A stretch of DNA of 64,000 nucleotides from Micromonospora coxensis (GCF_900090295.1 NZ_LT607753.1:5704001-5768000), one strand, 5' to 3'. Positions 9,422 through 20,781 are shown, numbered from the stretch's first letter. Program-made: numbers and translations. Notes: a model not told the origin generated them from the letters alone.

Positions 9422-10618
9422 ATGGCTGGAAGTGGTCTCGCGAGCCGGCTCTACCGCGGTGAGGCCGGACTCGACATCGTCGGCCGGCGCAAGCTCTGGT
9501 TCGCCGTCGCCGGCCTGCTGGTGCTGGTCTCCGTGCTCAGCTTCACGGTGCTCAAGTTCAGCCTCGGCATCGAGTTCGCCGGCGGCAACTCGTTCCAGGT
9601 GCCGGCGAGCGTCGGCACCCTGGAGCAGACCGAGGAGGAGGTCGACAAGGCGCTGGCGGCCACCGGCAGCGGCGCCGAGGTGGTGACCGCCCAGAAGGTC
9701 GGCAGCACCAGTGGCGAGTACTACGAGGTGCGCACCTCGCAGCTCAACCAGGAGCAGGCGACCGACGTCAAGAACGAGCTGGCCGGCGCGTTCGGCATCA
9801 ACGCCGACCAGATCAGCGGCAACCAGGTCAGCGAGGCCTGGGGCGACCAGGTCACCTCCCGGGCCCTGCTCGGCCTGGTCATCTTCGTGCTCGTCGTGGC
9901 GGTCTACCTGATCCTGCGCTTCGAGTGGCGGATGGCCGCCGCGGCGATCGCCTCGCTGTTCATGAACCTGATCCTCACCGCCGGCATCTACTCGCTGGTC
10001 GGCTTCGAGGTCACCCCGTCGACGGTCATCGGCTTCCTCACCATCCTGGGCTTCGCGCTCTACGACGTGGTGGTGGTCTTCGACAAGGTGCAGGAGAACA
10101 CCCGGGGCATCACCGCCAACAACAACCAGACGTACGGTGAGGCCGCGAACCTGGCGTTGAACCAGAGCCTGATGCGGTCGCTGAACACCTCGGTGGTCGC
10201 CCTGCTCCCGGTCGGCGGTCTGCTCTTCATCGGCGCCGGCCTGCTCGGCGCGGGCACCCTGAAGGACCTGGGTCTGGTGCTCTTCGTCGGTATGGCGGTG
10301 GCGTTCCTGACCTCGATCCTGCTGGCCACCCCGCTGCTGGTGCTGCTGAAGAACCAGGAGCCGCGGATCCAGGCCCACAACAAGCGGGTGCTGGCCCGGC
10401 GGGGCGCGCTCGCCCGGGGCGAGATCACCCCGAAGGGCGCCCCCCGGCCGGCCGCCGAGGCCGACGCCGAGGCGATCGACCCGGAGGCGGCGGCCCTGGC
10501 CGGCAGCGCGCCGAAGGTCGGCGCCCGCCCCGCCGGCAAGCGTGCCGGCGGCGGCGCGCGGGGCGGCCGTCCCAGCGGTGGCGGGGGCAACCGGCCCGGT
10601 GGCGCCAAGCGGCGCTGA
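9422..10618 (+). CDS. secF: Protein translocase subunit SecF
   Basis: The protein has 398 aa. It starts with a membrane helix and an extracytoplasmic domain (SLGIEFAGGNSF), then has five C-terminal membrane helices containing the SecF-type GFEVTPSTVIGFLTILGF region. SecF pairs with SecD to pull translocating proteins across the membrane. The tail (about residues 335-398) is cytoplasmic and rich in Ala, Gly, Arg and Pro. The ATG at 9422 has GGAGG at 9411-9415. The gene lies one base after the secD stop, so the two are co-translated. Confidence 0.95.
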   Translation: MAGSGLASRLYRGEAGLDIVGRRKLWFAVAGLLVLVSVLSFTVLKFSLGIEFAGGNSFQVPASVGTLEQTEEEVDKALAATGSGAEVVTAQKVGSTSGEYYEVRTSQLNQEQATDVKNELAGAFGINADQISGNQVSEAWGDQVTSRALLGLVIFVLVVAVYLILRFEWRMAAAAIASLFMNLILTAGIYSLVGFEVTPSTVIGFLTILGFALYDVVVVFDKVQENTRGITANNNQTYGEAANLALNQSLMRSLNTSVVALLPVGGLLFIGAGLLGAGTLKDLGLVLFVGMAVAFLTSILLATPLLVLLKNQEPRIQAHNKRVLARRGALARGEITPKGAPRPAAEADAEAIDPEAAALAGSAPKVGARPAGKRAGGGARGGRPSGGGGNRPGGAKRR

Positions 10619-10653
10619 CCGGCCCGGCCGGACCCGGTAGGAGACGAACCGGC

Positions 10654-10691
10654 GGCGTCCTTCATGCTGTGCGAGCGGCATGGAGGACGCC
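10654..10691 (+). terminator. Hairpin between secF and apt
   Basis: GGCGTCCTTCATGC (10654-10667) pairs with GCATGGAGGACGCC (10678-10691): 14 bp with one G-U wobble and a 10-nt loop. It lies 36 bp after the secF stop and 27 bp before the apt start. It may be a secDF terminator or a leader structure that affects apt. Confidence 0.5.
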
Positions 10692-10717
10692 GTCGTCGCT
10701 TGAGAGGGAGCACCACC

Positions 10718-11284
10718 GTGACGGAGACGCACAGCGCCGGGGTACGGGGAGACAGCGGCCCGGAGGTCGCCCGGCTGGTGGCCAGCCGGGTGCTGGACGT
10801 GCCGGACTTCCCGAAGCCCGGCGTCATGTTCAAGGACCTGATGCCGCTCTTCGCCGACGGCGAGGTGTTCCGCGAGGTGATCGACGGGATCGTCGAGTAC
10901 CACGGGCGTGACTCGTTCGACATCGTGGTGGGCATCGAGGCGCGCGGCTTCGTGATCGCCGCCGCGATCGCGTACGCCACCGGGGTGGGCGTGGTGCCGG
11001 TGCGCAAGGCCGGCAAGCTGCCCCGGGCCGCCTACTCCGCGTCGTACGCCCTGGAGTACGGCGAGGCGACCCTGGAGGTGCACCAGGACGCCTTCACCGC
11101 CGGGCACCGGGTGCTGGTGGTGGACGACGTGCTGGCCACCGGGGGCACCGCCGAGGCGACCCTGGACCTGGTGGAACGGGCCGGCGGCACGGTCGCCGGG
11201 TTCACCGTCCTGCTCGAGTTGGGCTTCCTGGAGGGCCGCAAGAAGCTCGCCGGCCGCCCGGTCCATGCCCTGCTGACCGTTTGA
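10718..11284 (+). CDS. apt: Adenine phosphoribosyltransferase
   Basis: The protein has 188 aa. It makes AMP from adenine and PRPP (purine salvage, cytoplasm). The PRPP-binding motif VLVVDDVLATGGTAEA is at about residues 130-145; PDFPKPGVMFKD near residue 30 and the KAGKLPR loop near 98 are APT-type. The GTG at 10718 has GAGAGGGAG upstream and gives normal length after a short family-typical extension. Placement between secDF and relA is the standard actinobacterial order. Confidence 0.95.
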   Translation: MTETHSAGVRGDSGPEVARLVASRVLDVPDFPKPGVMFKDLMPLFADGEVFREVIDGIVEYHGRDSFDIVVGIEARGFVIAAAIAYATGVGVVPVRKAGKLPRAAYSASYALEYGEATLEVHQDAFTAGHRVLVVDDVLATGGTAEATLDLVERAGGTVAGFTVLLELGFLEGRKKLAGRPVHALLTV

Positions 11285-11509
11285 CCCGGGCGCCGTCGGA
11301 GGGAGCCGGCACGGACCGTCCGGCGGAGCGGCGCGGCACCCACCGTGCGGGTAGCATTGCCCTTTGCTGACGGGGCGGGTCCACCGCCCCTCGGACGCGA
11401 GGACCGGCCGGCGCACCCTGCCGGCGCGGAACAACACCGGCCCGGTGGCCGGTTGAAGAAGGCGTCGACCGCACGGTCGACGTGTTCCCGGCGAGCGGTG
11501 AGGAGGCCG

Positions 11510-13972
<2,463 letters not shown>

Positions 13973-14000
13973 CCGGCCGCCCGACAGGGGCAGGACGAGA

Positions 14001-14032
14001 AAGCGCCCGCCGGCTCCAGCCGGCGGGCGCTT
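14001..14032. terminator. Bidirectional terminator between relA and the cyclophilin genes
   Basis: A perfect 15-bp inverted repeat (AAGCGCCCGCCGGCT / AGCCGGCGGGCGCTT) with a 2-base centre begins with AA and ends with TT, so it can work in both directions. It lies in the 73-bp gap between convergent genes. Confidence 0.85.
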
Positions 14033-14045
14033 CGTCGTACGGGGA

Positions 14046-14885
14046 TCAGCTCTGGATCTCGCTCATGGTCAGCTTGGTGATGACGACCTCCTTCTTGGGG
14101 TGGCCGCCGCCGGCCTGCTGCGCGAAGGCCTTGTCGTCGCCGGCCGCCGCTACCTGCTTGACCAGGTCCATGCCGCCGGTGATGGTGCCCACGACGGTGT
14201 AGTTCGGGTCGAGCTGCGAGTCGCCGTAGACGATGAAGAACTGGCTGCCCGTGCTGCCCGGCTGACCCGAGTTGGCCATCGCGATGACGCCCTCCGGGTA
14301 CGCGGGGCGCTTGTCGGTGGGCAGGTTCTCCTCGGCGAGGTTGTAGCTCGGGCCGCCGGTGCCGTCGGTCTCGCGCCAGCCCTTGCCGGTGGCGCTCGGG
14401 TCGCCGCACTGCAGGACCTTGATGCCCTCGGTCACCAGCCGGTGGCACTTGGTGTTGTCGAAGAAGCCCTTGCTGGCCAGGTGGGTGAAGCTGCCGGCGG
14501 TGCAGGGGACCGCCGACCGGTCGAGCTTGGCGGTGATCGGGCCCAGGTTGGTGTCGATCGTCATGGTCTGGGTGCCCTTGTTGGCCTGCTGGTTGGTCGG
14601 CAGGCCGACGTCCTTGATCTGCTTGGACCGGGCGTCGGCGGGCACCTCGTTGTACACGCACTGGGAGAAGCCCGCGGCGGTGGTGGTGCCGCCCTGCTCG
14701 TCGTCGTCACCGCCGAGGGTGGTGGCCAGCCAGACGGAGCCGGCGACCACGAGCACCAGGACCGCGGCGGCCCCGACGATGGCCTGCGTCTGCCGGCGCT
14801 TGCGGGCCCTGGCCGCGCGCTCGGCCATCTCCCGCTCGAGTCGGGCCCGCGCCGCCGCGCGCTGCCGCTCTCTCGTGGACGTCAC
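14046..14885 (-). CDS. Membrane-anchored cyclophilin-type peptidyl-prolyl isomerase (copy 1)
   Basis: The protein has 279 aa. It has a highly charged Arg/Ala N-terminus, one membrane helix (about residues 37-58), a linker rich in Asp, Gly and Thr, and a cyclophilin domain (about 105-275) containing NTKCHRLV, GSQFFIVYGDS and YTVVGTITGGMD. Such proteins catalyse proline cis-trans isomerisation, probably on extracytoplasmic proteins. The GTG at 14885 has AGGAGG upstream. It lies 58 bp downstream of a paralogue on the same strand, a tandem duplication; actinobacteria often carry such pairs beside relA and hisS. Confidence 0.9.
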   Translation of the reverse strand: MTSTRERQRAAARARLEREMAERAARARKRRQTQAIVGAAAVLVLVVAGSVWLATTLGGDDDEQGGTTTAAGFSQCVYNEVPADARSKQIKDVGLPTNQQANKGTQTMTIDTNLGPITAKLDRSAVPCTAGSFTHLASKGFFDNTKCHRLVTEGIKVLQCGDPSATGKGWRETDGTGGPSYNLAEENLPTDKRPAYPEGVIAMANSGQPGSTGSQFFIVYGDSQLDPNYTVVGTITGGMDLVKQVAAAGDDKAFAQQAGGGHPKKEVVITKLTMSEIQS

Positions 14886-14943
14886 GGTGACTCCTCCTGG
14901 ACTATCTGCGCGGTCGCTGCCGCGTACGGGTGGTCTGTCCGGT

Positions 14944-15831
14944 TCAGCCGGCGCTGGGGCTGGCCGACGGGGCGCCGGAGGCCGGGCCCGTCGGAGCCGG
15001 GGCGGCCTGGGTCGTCGGCTCGCCGACGGTGAGCTTCTGCAGCACCACGTCGGTCTTGGGCTTGACCTTGGCCCCGGTCCCATTGTCCACGGTCGGGAGC
15101 GCGCCGATCTTCTCGATCACGTCGAGCCCGCCGGTGATCCGCCCGATGACCGGGTACGTCGGCTTTGCCGGGTTGAAGTCCTTGAAGAAGATCAGGAACT
15201 GGCTGCCGTTGGCGCCCGGCGGGTTGGCGATCATGGCGACCGTGCCCTTCGGGTACGCCGGCGCCTGGCCCGGCGCGGGGCTGGCCGACGGGCTCGGCTC
15301 GGACGCCGCCGGGACGTTCTCGTCGTAGAAGGAGTACGACGGGCCGCCCAGGCCCGTGCCGCTCGGGTCGCCGCAGCGCAGCGCGCCCTCGGTGGTGATC
15401 TCGTGGCACTTGGTGTTGTCGTAGAACGACTGGCCCGCGAGGTGGGCGATGCTGGCCGCGGCGCAGGGCGCGCCGGCGAGGTCCAGCTCGGCGGTGACCG
15501 GGCCGCCCTGACCGAGGTTGATCGTCATGGGTCGGGTGCCGGTGGTGGGCAGGCCGGTGGTGGCCGGGGTGCCCACGTCACGGAGGTTGGTGTTCGCGGC
15601 GGCGTCCTGCGGGGTCCAGAGGCAGACGTCCTGGGCGGTGTTCTTTGCCGGGTCCCGGTCGAACGCGCCGAGGCCCCACGCCGCACCGACCACGATCAGC
15701 GCCAGCACGACCGCGGCGCCCACACCGGCCTGGATCTGCCGGCGGCGACGCGCGCTCGCGGCCCGGCGGGCCAACTGCCGGTCGAGCTTGGCGCGCGCCA
15801 GTTTGCGCTGCCGGTCCCTGCTGGAAGCCAC
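14944..15831 (-). CDS. Membrane-anchored cyclophilin-type peptidyl-prolyl isomerase (copy 2)
   Basis: The protein has 295 aa. Its layout matches the neighbouring copy: a charged N-terminus, one membrane helix (about residues 38-58), and a cyclophilin domain with NTKCHEIT, GSQFLIFFKDF and YPVIGRITGGLD. A short Ser/Pro/Ala insertion (about 182-198) and a Pro/Ala/Ser-rich C-terminal tail distinguish it. The GTG at 15831 is preceded by GGGGAG at 5-nt spacing. Paralogue divergence suggests different clients, which cannot be read from sequence. The 259-bp gap upstream, shared with the divergent hydrolase gene, must hold both promoters. Confidence 0.9.
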   Translation of the reverse strand: MASSRDRQRKLARAKLDRQLARRAASARRRRQIQAGVGAAVVLALIVVGAAWGLGAFDRDPAKNTAQDVCLWTPQDAAANTNLRDVGTPATTGLPTTGTRPMTINLGQGGPVTAELDLAGAPCAAASIAHLAGQSFYDNTKCHEITTEGALRCGDPSGTGLGGPSYSFYDENVPAASEPSPSASPAPGQAPAYPKGTVAMIANPPGANGSQFLIFFKDFNPAKPTYPVIGRITGGLDVIEKIGALPTVDNGTGAKVKPKTDVVLQKLTVGEPTTQAAPAPTGPASGAPSASPSAG

Positions 15832-16090
15832 CCGTGCTCCCCTTCCTCTACCCTGGTCGTCACCGGCGCCTCGCGGCCCCTCGGCCGCCGTGGGGCGGGT
15901 GCGCCACGCCACACGCCCGCCAGAGTGTACGGGTAGCCGCTGGGAAAGTGGTGTACGAGGTCCGGACCGGTTTATCAAAGCGCGTCACTGTGGCCGGTGG
16001 GGTCGACGCGACGGGTGGGCCGGGAATATCGGATCGCCGCGGCGACTAGGCTGGCCGTGGGTACGACGACTCGACGGAAGGGGAGCCACC

Positions 16091-16804
16091 GTGCTCGTGG
16101 CCGGCTTTCCCGCGGACGCCTTCGGCACCAACTGCTACGTGGTGGCGACCGCGCCGGGGGAGCAGTGCGTGGTGGTCGACCCCGGCATCGGGGTGCTCGA
16201 CCGGCTCGACGCCGTGCTCGCCGAGCACCGCCTGCACCCGGCCGCCGTGCTGCTCACCCACGGCCACCTCGACCACACCTTCTCCGTCGCGCCGGTCTGC
16301 GGCGCCCGGGGCATCCCCGCGTACGTCCACCCGGACGACCGGGAGCTGCTCGCCGACCCGGCCAAGGGGCTCTCGGCGGACCTCGCCCAGCTCTTCGGTG
16401 GCCGGCTGCCGTACACCGAGCCGGACGACGTGGCCGAGCTGACCGACGGCGCGACCCTGGCGCTGGCCGGGTTGGAGATCACCGTCGACCACGCCCCGGG
16501 CCATACCGGCGGGTCGGTGCTGTTCCGGATGCCCGGCGCCGGCTCGCCCTGGGAGGCGGAGCAGATCTGTCTCTCCGGCGACGTCCTGTTCGCCGGCTCG
16601 ATCGGCCGCACCGACCTGCCGGGCGGCAGCATGCCCCGGATGCTGTCCAGCCTGCGGGAGAAGGTCCTCCCGCTGGCCGACGACACCGTCGTCCTGCCCG
16701 GCCACGGCCCCGCGACCACCATCGGCCGCGAGCGCGCCACCAACCCGTACCTCGTCGAGGTGGCGGGGACCGCGCGCCCGGCCGCGCCCACCCGCGGCCT
16801 GTAG
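16091..16804 (+). CDS. Metallo-beta-lactamase-fold hydrolase (glyoxalase II-like)
   Basis: The protein has 237 aa. The metal-binding motif HGHLDH is at residues 57-62, with further ligands in APGHTGGS, the LSGDVLF segment and LPGHGP. The family includes hydroxyacylglutathione hydrolase; actinobacteria use mycothiol instead of glutathione, so a mycothiol thioester is a possible substrate (inference). The GTG at 16091 has AAGGGGAG upstream. A -10-like TAGGCT lies at 16047-16052. hisS follows 84 bp later on the same strand, a conserved actinobacterial pairing. Confidence 0.87.
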   Translation: MLVAGFPADAFGTNCYVVATAPGEQCVVVDPGIGVLDRLDAVLAEHRLHPAAVLLTHGHLDHTFSVAPVCGARGIPAYVHPDDRELLADPAKGLSADLAQLFGGRLPYTEPDDVAELTDGATLALAGLEITVDHAPGHTGGSVLFRMPGAGSPWEAEQICLSGDVLFAGSIGRTDLPGGSMPRMLSSLREKVLPLADDTVVLPGHGPATTIGRERATNPYLVEVAGTARPAAPTRGL

Positions 16805-16888
16805 CCGCCGCGACCCACGACCTGCCCGCGCGCGTCCGCGCGCACGGAGACTCTGCCGCGCAGCGCGCGGCCGCCAAGGGAGTACGCC

Positions 16889-18211
16889 ATGAGCAAGCCC
16901 ACGCCCATCTCCGGCTTCCCGGAGTGGACGCCCGCGCAGCGGATGATCGAGCAGTTCGTCCTCGACCGGATCCGCGCCACCTTCGAGCTGTACGGCTTCG
17001 CGCCGCTGGAGACCCGTTCCGTCGAGCCCCTGGACCAGCTGCTGCGCAAGGGGGAGACCTCCAAGGAGGTCTACGTGCTGCGCCGGTTGCAGGCCGACAC
17101 CGACGGCCCGGCCGGTGACGACTCGCTCGGCCTGCACTTCGACCTGACCGTGCCGTTCGCCCGGTACGTGCTGGAGAACGCCGGAAAGTTGCAGTTCCCG
17201 TTCCGCCGCTACCAGATCCAGAAGGTGTGGCGGGGCGAGCGCCCGCAGGAGGGGCGCTACCGGGAGTTCCTCCAGGCCGACATCGACATCGTCGACCGGG
17301 ACACCCTGCCGGCGCACTACGAGGCGGAGATGCCGCTGGTGATCGGCGACGCGCTGCGGTCGCTGCCGATCCCGCCGGTGCGCATCCAGGTCAACAACCG
17401 CAAGATCTGCGAGGGCTTCTACCGGGGCGTCGGGATCACCGACCCGGAGGCGGCGCTGCGCGCGGTCGACAAGCTCGACAAGATCGGCCCGGCCAAGGTC
17501 GCCGAACTGCTCGCCGAGACCGCCGGGGCGAGCGAGGCGCAGGCCAAGGCCGCCCTGGCGCTGGCCGAGATCTCCGCGCCGGACGCCTCCTTCGCCGACG
17601 CGGTGCGCGCCCTCGGGGTGAGCGACCCGCTGCTCGACGAGGGCGTCGAGGAGTTGACCGCGGTGGTGGAGACCGCCGCCGCGCACTCCCCGGGCCTCTG
17701 CGTCGCCGACCTGCGCATCGCCCGGGGGCTGGACTACTACACCGGCACCGTCTACGAGACGCAGCTGCTCGGCTACGAGCGCTTCGGCTCGATCTGCTCC
17801 GGCGGCCGGTACGACAACCTGGCCAGCGCCGGCGCGGTCCGCTTCCCGGGCGTCGGCATCTCGATCGGGGTGACCCGCCTGCTCGGCCTGCTCTTCGGGG
17901 CGAACGCGCTGTCGGTCTCGCGCAGCGTGCCGACCTGCGTGCTGGTCGCGGTCACCGCCGAGGAGGAACGCCCGGCGAGCAACCGGGTGGCCGAGGCGCT
18001 GCGTTCCCGGGGCATCCCCACCGAGGTGTCGCCGAGCGCGGCGAAGTTCGGCAAGCAGATCCGTTACGCCGAGCGACGGGGTATCCCGTACGTGTGGTTC
18101 CCCGGCGTCGAGGGCGACGAGGTGAAGGACATCCGCTCCGGCGAGCAGGTGGCCGCCGCGGCGGGGGAGTGGACGCCGCCCCGGGAGGACCTGAAGCCGC
18201 TGGTCAGCTGA
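16889..18211 (+). CDS. hisS: Histidyl-tRNA synthetase
   Basis: The protein has 440 aa, a class II aminoacyl-tRNA synthetase charging tRNA-His. Visible are motif 2 (RRYQIQKVWRGERPQEGR), the histidine-specific loop GLDYYTGTVYE, motif 3 (GVGISIGVTRL) and a C-terminal anticodon-binding domain (about residues 345-430). The ATG at 16889 follows AAGGGAG. The N-terminus starting with SGFPEW is typical of the longer actinobacterial HisRS group. Confidence 0.97.
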   Translation: MSKPTPISGFPEWTPAQRMIEQFVLDRIRATFELYGFAPLETRSVEPLDQLLRKGETSKEVYVLRRLQADTDGPAGDDSLGLHFDLTVPFARYVLENAGKLQFPFRRYQIQKVWRGERPQEGRYREFLQADIDIVDRDTLPAHYEAEMPLVIGDALRSLPIPPVRIQVNNRKICEGFYRGVGITDPEAALRAVDKLDKIGPAKVAELLAETAGASEAQAKAALALAEISAPDASFADAVRALGVSDPLLDEGVEELTAVVETAAAHSPGLCVADLRIARGLDYYTGTVYETQLLGYERFGSICSGGRYDNLASAGAVRFPGVGISIGVTRLLGLLFGANALSVSRSVPTCVLVAVTAEEERPASNRVAEALRSRGIPTEVSPSAAKFGKQIRYAERRGIPYVWFPGVEGDEVKDIRSGEQVAAAAGEWTPPREDLKPLVS

Positions 18212-18241
18212 ACCATCGTTCGGTCGGGCCTGACCAGCCGT

Positions 18242-18259
18242 CAACCGGCGGAGCGGTTG
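18242..18259 (+). terminator. Weak hairpin after hisS
   Basis: CAACCG and CGGTTG pair around a 6-nt loop 30 bp after the hisS stop. It is the only inverted repeat seen in this 108-bp gap, and the stem is short, so the call is tentative. Confidence 0.3.
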
Positions 18260-18319
18260 GTCGGCCCGGCCACCCGTCGGCCAGGGATGACCGAAAGGTG
18301 ATCACGGGATCGACGTACA

Positions 18320-19531
18320 GTGATGGCGGTCGTTGATCCACGTGCCAGAATGACCATCGTGTCATGGGTCGGTCACTGTCCGCTCTCGGTAGCTCATCTG
18401 GGCGGCGAGAGACGCGCCGACCGGCTCATGGTGATCCTGTTGGCACTGCACCGCGTCGGGTGCTTCGTCCCCGCCCTGGCGAGCGGTGCCCAGGGCCTCT
18501 ACCACGACCGGCCGACCGAGCTGCTGCTGCTCGTCGTGGTGCTGGCGTGGAACGTGCTGCTGTTCCGCACCGCCTGCCGGTGGGGCTGGTTCCCCACGCC
18601 GATGGTCCACGTCGACCTCGCCCTCGCGGTGCTGGTGCTGGTGCTGGTCGCCGGCAGCCTGTCGACCGGCGGGGTGCTGTCCAACTGGGGCAACGGGGCG
18701 ACCCAGGCCGCCGCGTCGCTCGCCGCCGCGGCGATCGTCCGGCCGTTGGCCGTCGTGGCCGTCGTCGCGGGGCTCGTCGTCGTCCGTACGGCCGTGGGCC
18801 TCGAGTTCGCCACCGACCCGTCGATGGTGGAGCTGCTGTACGCCGCCAACGGCATCGCCTGCTTCGCGTTGGCCGCCGGCTTCGGCATCCGCTACCTGCG
18901 GCGCGAGGGCCGTCACCTGGACCGGGTCAACGCCCAGCGGCTGGCGGCCGAGGCGGAGCGGGCCGCCGACCACGCCCGGTACGTCACCCGGATGGCCCAC
19001 CACCGTGCCCTGCACGACACCGTGCTGACCACGCTGACGCTTATCGCGCGCGGCGGCGTGGACCACCGCGCGGCGCCGGTGCGGCAGCGGTGCGCCCGGG
19101 ACGCCGACTACATCCGGGGCCTGCTCGCCGACCGGGGCGACGCCGGCTTCGGCACCCTCGGCGCGGCGCTGCGGGAGGTGGTGGGCGCGGTGTCGCTGCT
19201 CGGCCTGCGGGTGTGCTTCCGCGGTGACCTGATCCCGCCGGAGCTGCCGCCCCCGGTGGTGGACGCGCTGCGCGACGCGGTGCGGGAGGCGCTGAACAAC
19301 GTGGTCAAGCACGCCGGTGTCGACGAGGCCTGGCTGACGGCGACCCACGAGGGGGGTGTGCTGCGGGTGACGGTGGTCGACCGGGGCCGCGGCTTCGAGG
19401 TGCGGACGGTGCCGCCCGGCTTCGGCTTCCGCCACTCGGTCGTCGACCGGGTCGCCGAGGTCGGCGGTCGGGTGCGCGTCTCCAGCGAGCCGGGCGCCGG
19501 CACCTGCGTGGAGCTGTCGTGGCCGCGGTGA
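18320..19531 (+). CDS. Sensor histidine kinase of NarX/DegS type
   Basis: The protein is up to 403 aa. Five or so N-terminal membrane helices form the input region. A dimerisation and phosphoacceptor helix follows with LHDTVL, phospho-His near residue 231. The HATPase_c domain has N-box REALNNVVKHAG, a D-x-G-x-G-type box (VDRGRGF) and a final GAGTCVELSWP. It should autophosphorylate and transfer to the response regulator encoded next, with a 4-bp overlap. The start is uncertain: GTG 18320, ATG 18350 and ATG 18428 are all possible, and a -10-like TACAGT at 18316-18321 argues for one of the later ones. The signal is unknown. Confidence 0.85.
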   Translation: MMAVVDPRARMTIVSWVGHCPLSVAHLGGERRADRLMVILLALHRVGCFVPALASGAQGLYHDRPTELLLLVVVLAWNVLLFRTACRWGWFPTPMVHVDLALAVLVLVLVAGSLSTGGVLSNWGNGATQAAASLAAAAIVRPLAVVAVVAGLVVVRTAVGLEFATDPSMVELLYAANGIACFALAAGFGIRYLRREGRHLDRVNAQRLAAEAERAADHARYVTRMAHHRALHDTVLTTLTLIARGGVDHRAAPVRQRCARDADYIRGLLADRGDAGFGTLGAALREVVGAVSLLGLRVCFRGDLIPPELPPPVVDALRDAVREALNNVVKHAGVDEAWLTATHEGGVLRVTVVDRGRGFEVRTVPPGFGFRHSVVDRVAEVGGRVRVSSEPGAGTCVELSWPR

Positions 19532-20157
19532 TCCGGGTGGCCGCGGTCGACGACGACCGGATGCTCCTCGACGGTCTCGCCAACTGGGTGGCCGGCGTGC
19601 CCGACCTGCGCCTCGTCGGCACCGGCGCCACGGTCGGCGAGCTGCTGCGGCAGGTGGTCGTACCGGTCGACGTGGTGCTGCTGGATCTGGTGCTGCGCGA
19701 CCGCAGCGACGCGGCGGAGAACGTCCGCCGGCTCACCGCGCTCGGGTGCCGGGTGCTGGTGCTCAGCGTCTGGGCGCAGCCCGACCAGGTGGTCGCCACC
19801 TTCGCGGCGGGCGCCGGCGGGTACGTCACCAAGGACCACGACCTGGCGGCGCTCGCCGTGGCGATCCGCCAGGTGCACGCCGGGCAGCCGGTCTTCTCGA
19901 CCGAGCTGGCCTTCGCCTGTTTGCGGGACACCCGCCCGGTGCGCCCCCAGCTCTCGCCCCGCGAGCGGGCCGTGCTGCTCGCCTACGCCTCCGGCATGAC
20001 GCTCAAGCAGGCGGCCCGGCACCTGGGGATCAGGCCGGAGACCGCCCGGACCTACCTCGACCGGGTCAAGGCCAAGTACCACGACCTGGGCCGGCCCACC
20101 CGGACCAAGCTCGACCTGGCCGAGCGGGTCCGGGAGGACCAGCTGGAGGCCGGCTGA
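19528..20157 (+). CDS. NarL/FixJ (LuxR) family response regulator
   Basis: The protein has 209 aa. The receiver domain (residues 1-120) has the acidic cluster DDD at 8-10, phospho-acceptor Asp53 (VVLLDLVL) and Lys102. The C-terminal LuxR-type HTH is at about 145-205 (SPRERAVLLAYASGMTLKQA). The GTG at 19528 overlaps the kinase stop as GTGA; an in-frame GTG at 19519 is the alternative. It pairs with the upstream kinase. The next genes downstream are the unusual glycolipid-type operon, so it may regulate that cluster; this is context only. Confidence 0.88.
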   Translation: MIRVAAVDDDRMLLDGLANWVAGVPDLRLVGTGATVGELLRQVVVPVDVVLLDLVLRDRSDAAENVRRLTALGCRVLVLSVWAQPDQVVATFAAGAGGYVTKDHDLAALAVAIRQVHAGQPVFSTELAFACLRDTRPVRPQLSPRERAVLLAYASGMTLKQAARHLGIRPETARTYLDRVKAKYHDLGRPTRTKLDLAERVREDQLEAG

Positions 20158-20651
20158 CCGTCGGTCCGACCCCGCCCGCCGTGCGGCCCGGTGGGGACGG
20201 CGACCGGGGGCGGGGGCCGGCGGGACGGCACCCGGCACGGCCCCTGCTCCGCGGCGGCCGGCCGTGCCGGTCGCGCCGTGGCCCGGGCGCTGCGCCCGGT
20301 GGGGTTCCGGCCGGAGGTCGGCACGACGTCGATCCGCGTGGCCCGTTCCGGGCCGGTGTCGCGCCCCCTCCGCGGTGCGGCGTGCGGCCGTCGCCGAGGC
20401 CCGCACGCCGGCCGGGCGCGCCCGTGTCGCCGACCCCGACTGGCAGTCGGTCAACGTCGACGGGCTCTACTTCCGGTACGTCGTCACCACCTGTCCAGAT
20501 GCCGGACGCCGGGCGCCGTCCCGGCGAGTCGCGCGTGCCGTGCCGGCACCCCGCCGAGGTCCGTGGACGCCGTCGTCGCCGCAGCTCGACGCGGTGCTGT
20601 CCCCCGCGACGGGGACACCCCGGCCGCGGCGCCGTCCCCACAAGGAGCGGC
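20158..20651 (+). pseudogene. Possible frameshifted coding remnant in a 620-bp gap (very uncertain)
   Basis: No intact gene fits this stretch, but segments with strong coding-style GC3 appear in shifting frames. One frame reads VARALRPVGFRPEVGTTSI (about 20278-20340). Another frame reads DPDWQSVNVDGLYFRYVVTT (about 20437-20496). The first frame resumes as VDAVVAAARRGAVPRDGD and ends at a TGA (20653-20655) that overlaps an ATG at 20652. This could be a decayed small gene with two frameshifts, or chance in high-GC DNA. I do not recognise the protein. Confidence 0.25.
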
Positions 20652-20700
20652 ATGACCCGACCCCTGTCGATGGCTAGTTTGGGAGCGCCCCCATGGGGCG
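20652..20700 (+). promoter_or_regulatory. Candidate operon promoter with +1 palindrome, and a candidate leader-peptide start
   Basis: ATGACC (20652-20657), a 17-bp spacer and TAGTTT (20675-20680) form a plausible promoter for the aminotransferase operon, with transcription near 20687 and a leader of about 95 nt. Right at that point, CGCCCC-CAT-GGGGCG (20686-20700) is a perfect palindrome, a possible operator. The same DNA also holds an RBS-like AAGGAG (20642-20647) four bases before ATG 20652, which opens a peptide beginning MTRPLSMASLGAPPWGVINA. That frame runs on into the next gene as a shadow, so a translated leader is only a possibility. Confidence 0.35.
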
Positions 20701-20781
20701 TGATCAATGCCTTGCGCGGGTCGGGCGCAGCCCGGCGCGTGAGGCCGGCCCACCGGTCGTCGCGTGGAAAGGCGAGCCCCG

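Noticed and set aside
15832..16090. Promoters and small genes in the divergent gap between cyclophilin copy 2 and the hydrolase
   Set aside because: TAnnnT boxes exist on both strands but no matching -35 was found, and no small gene with an RBS was seen.
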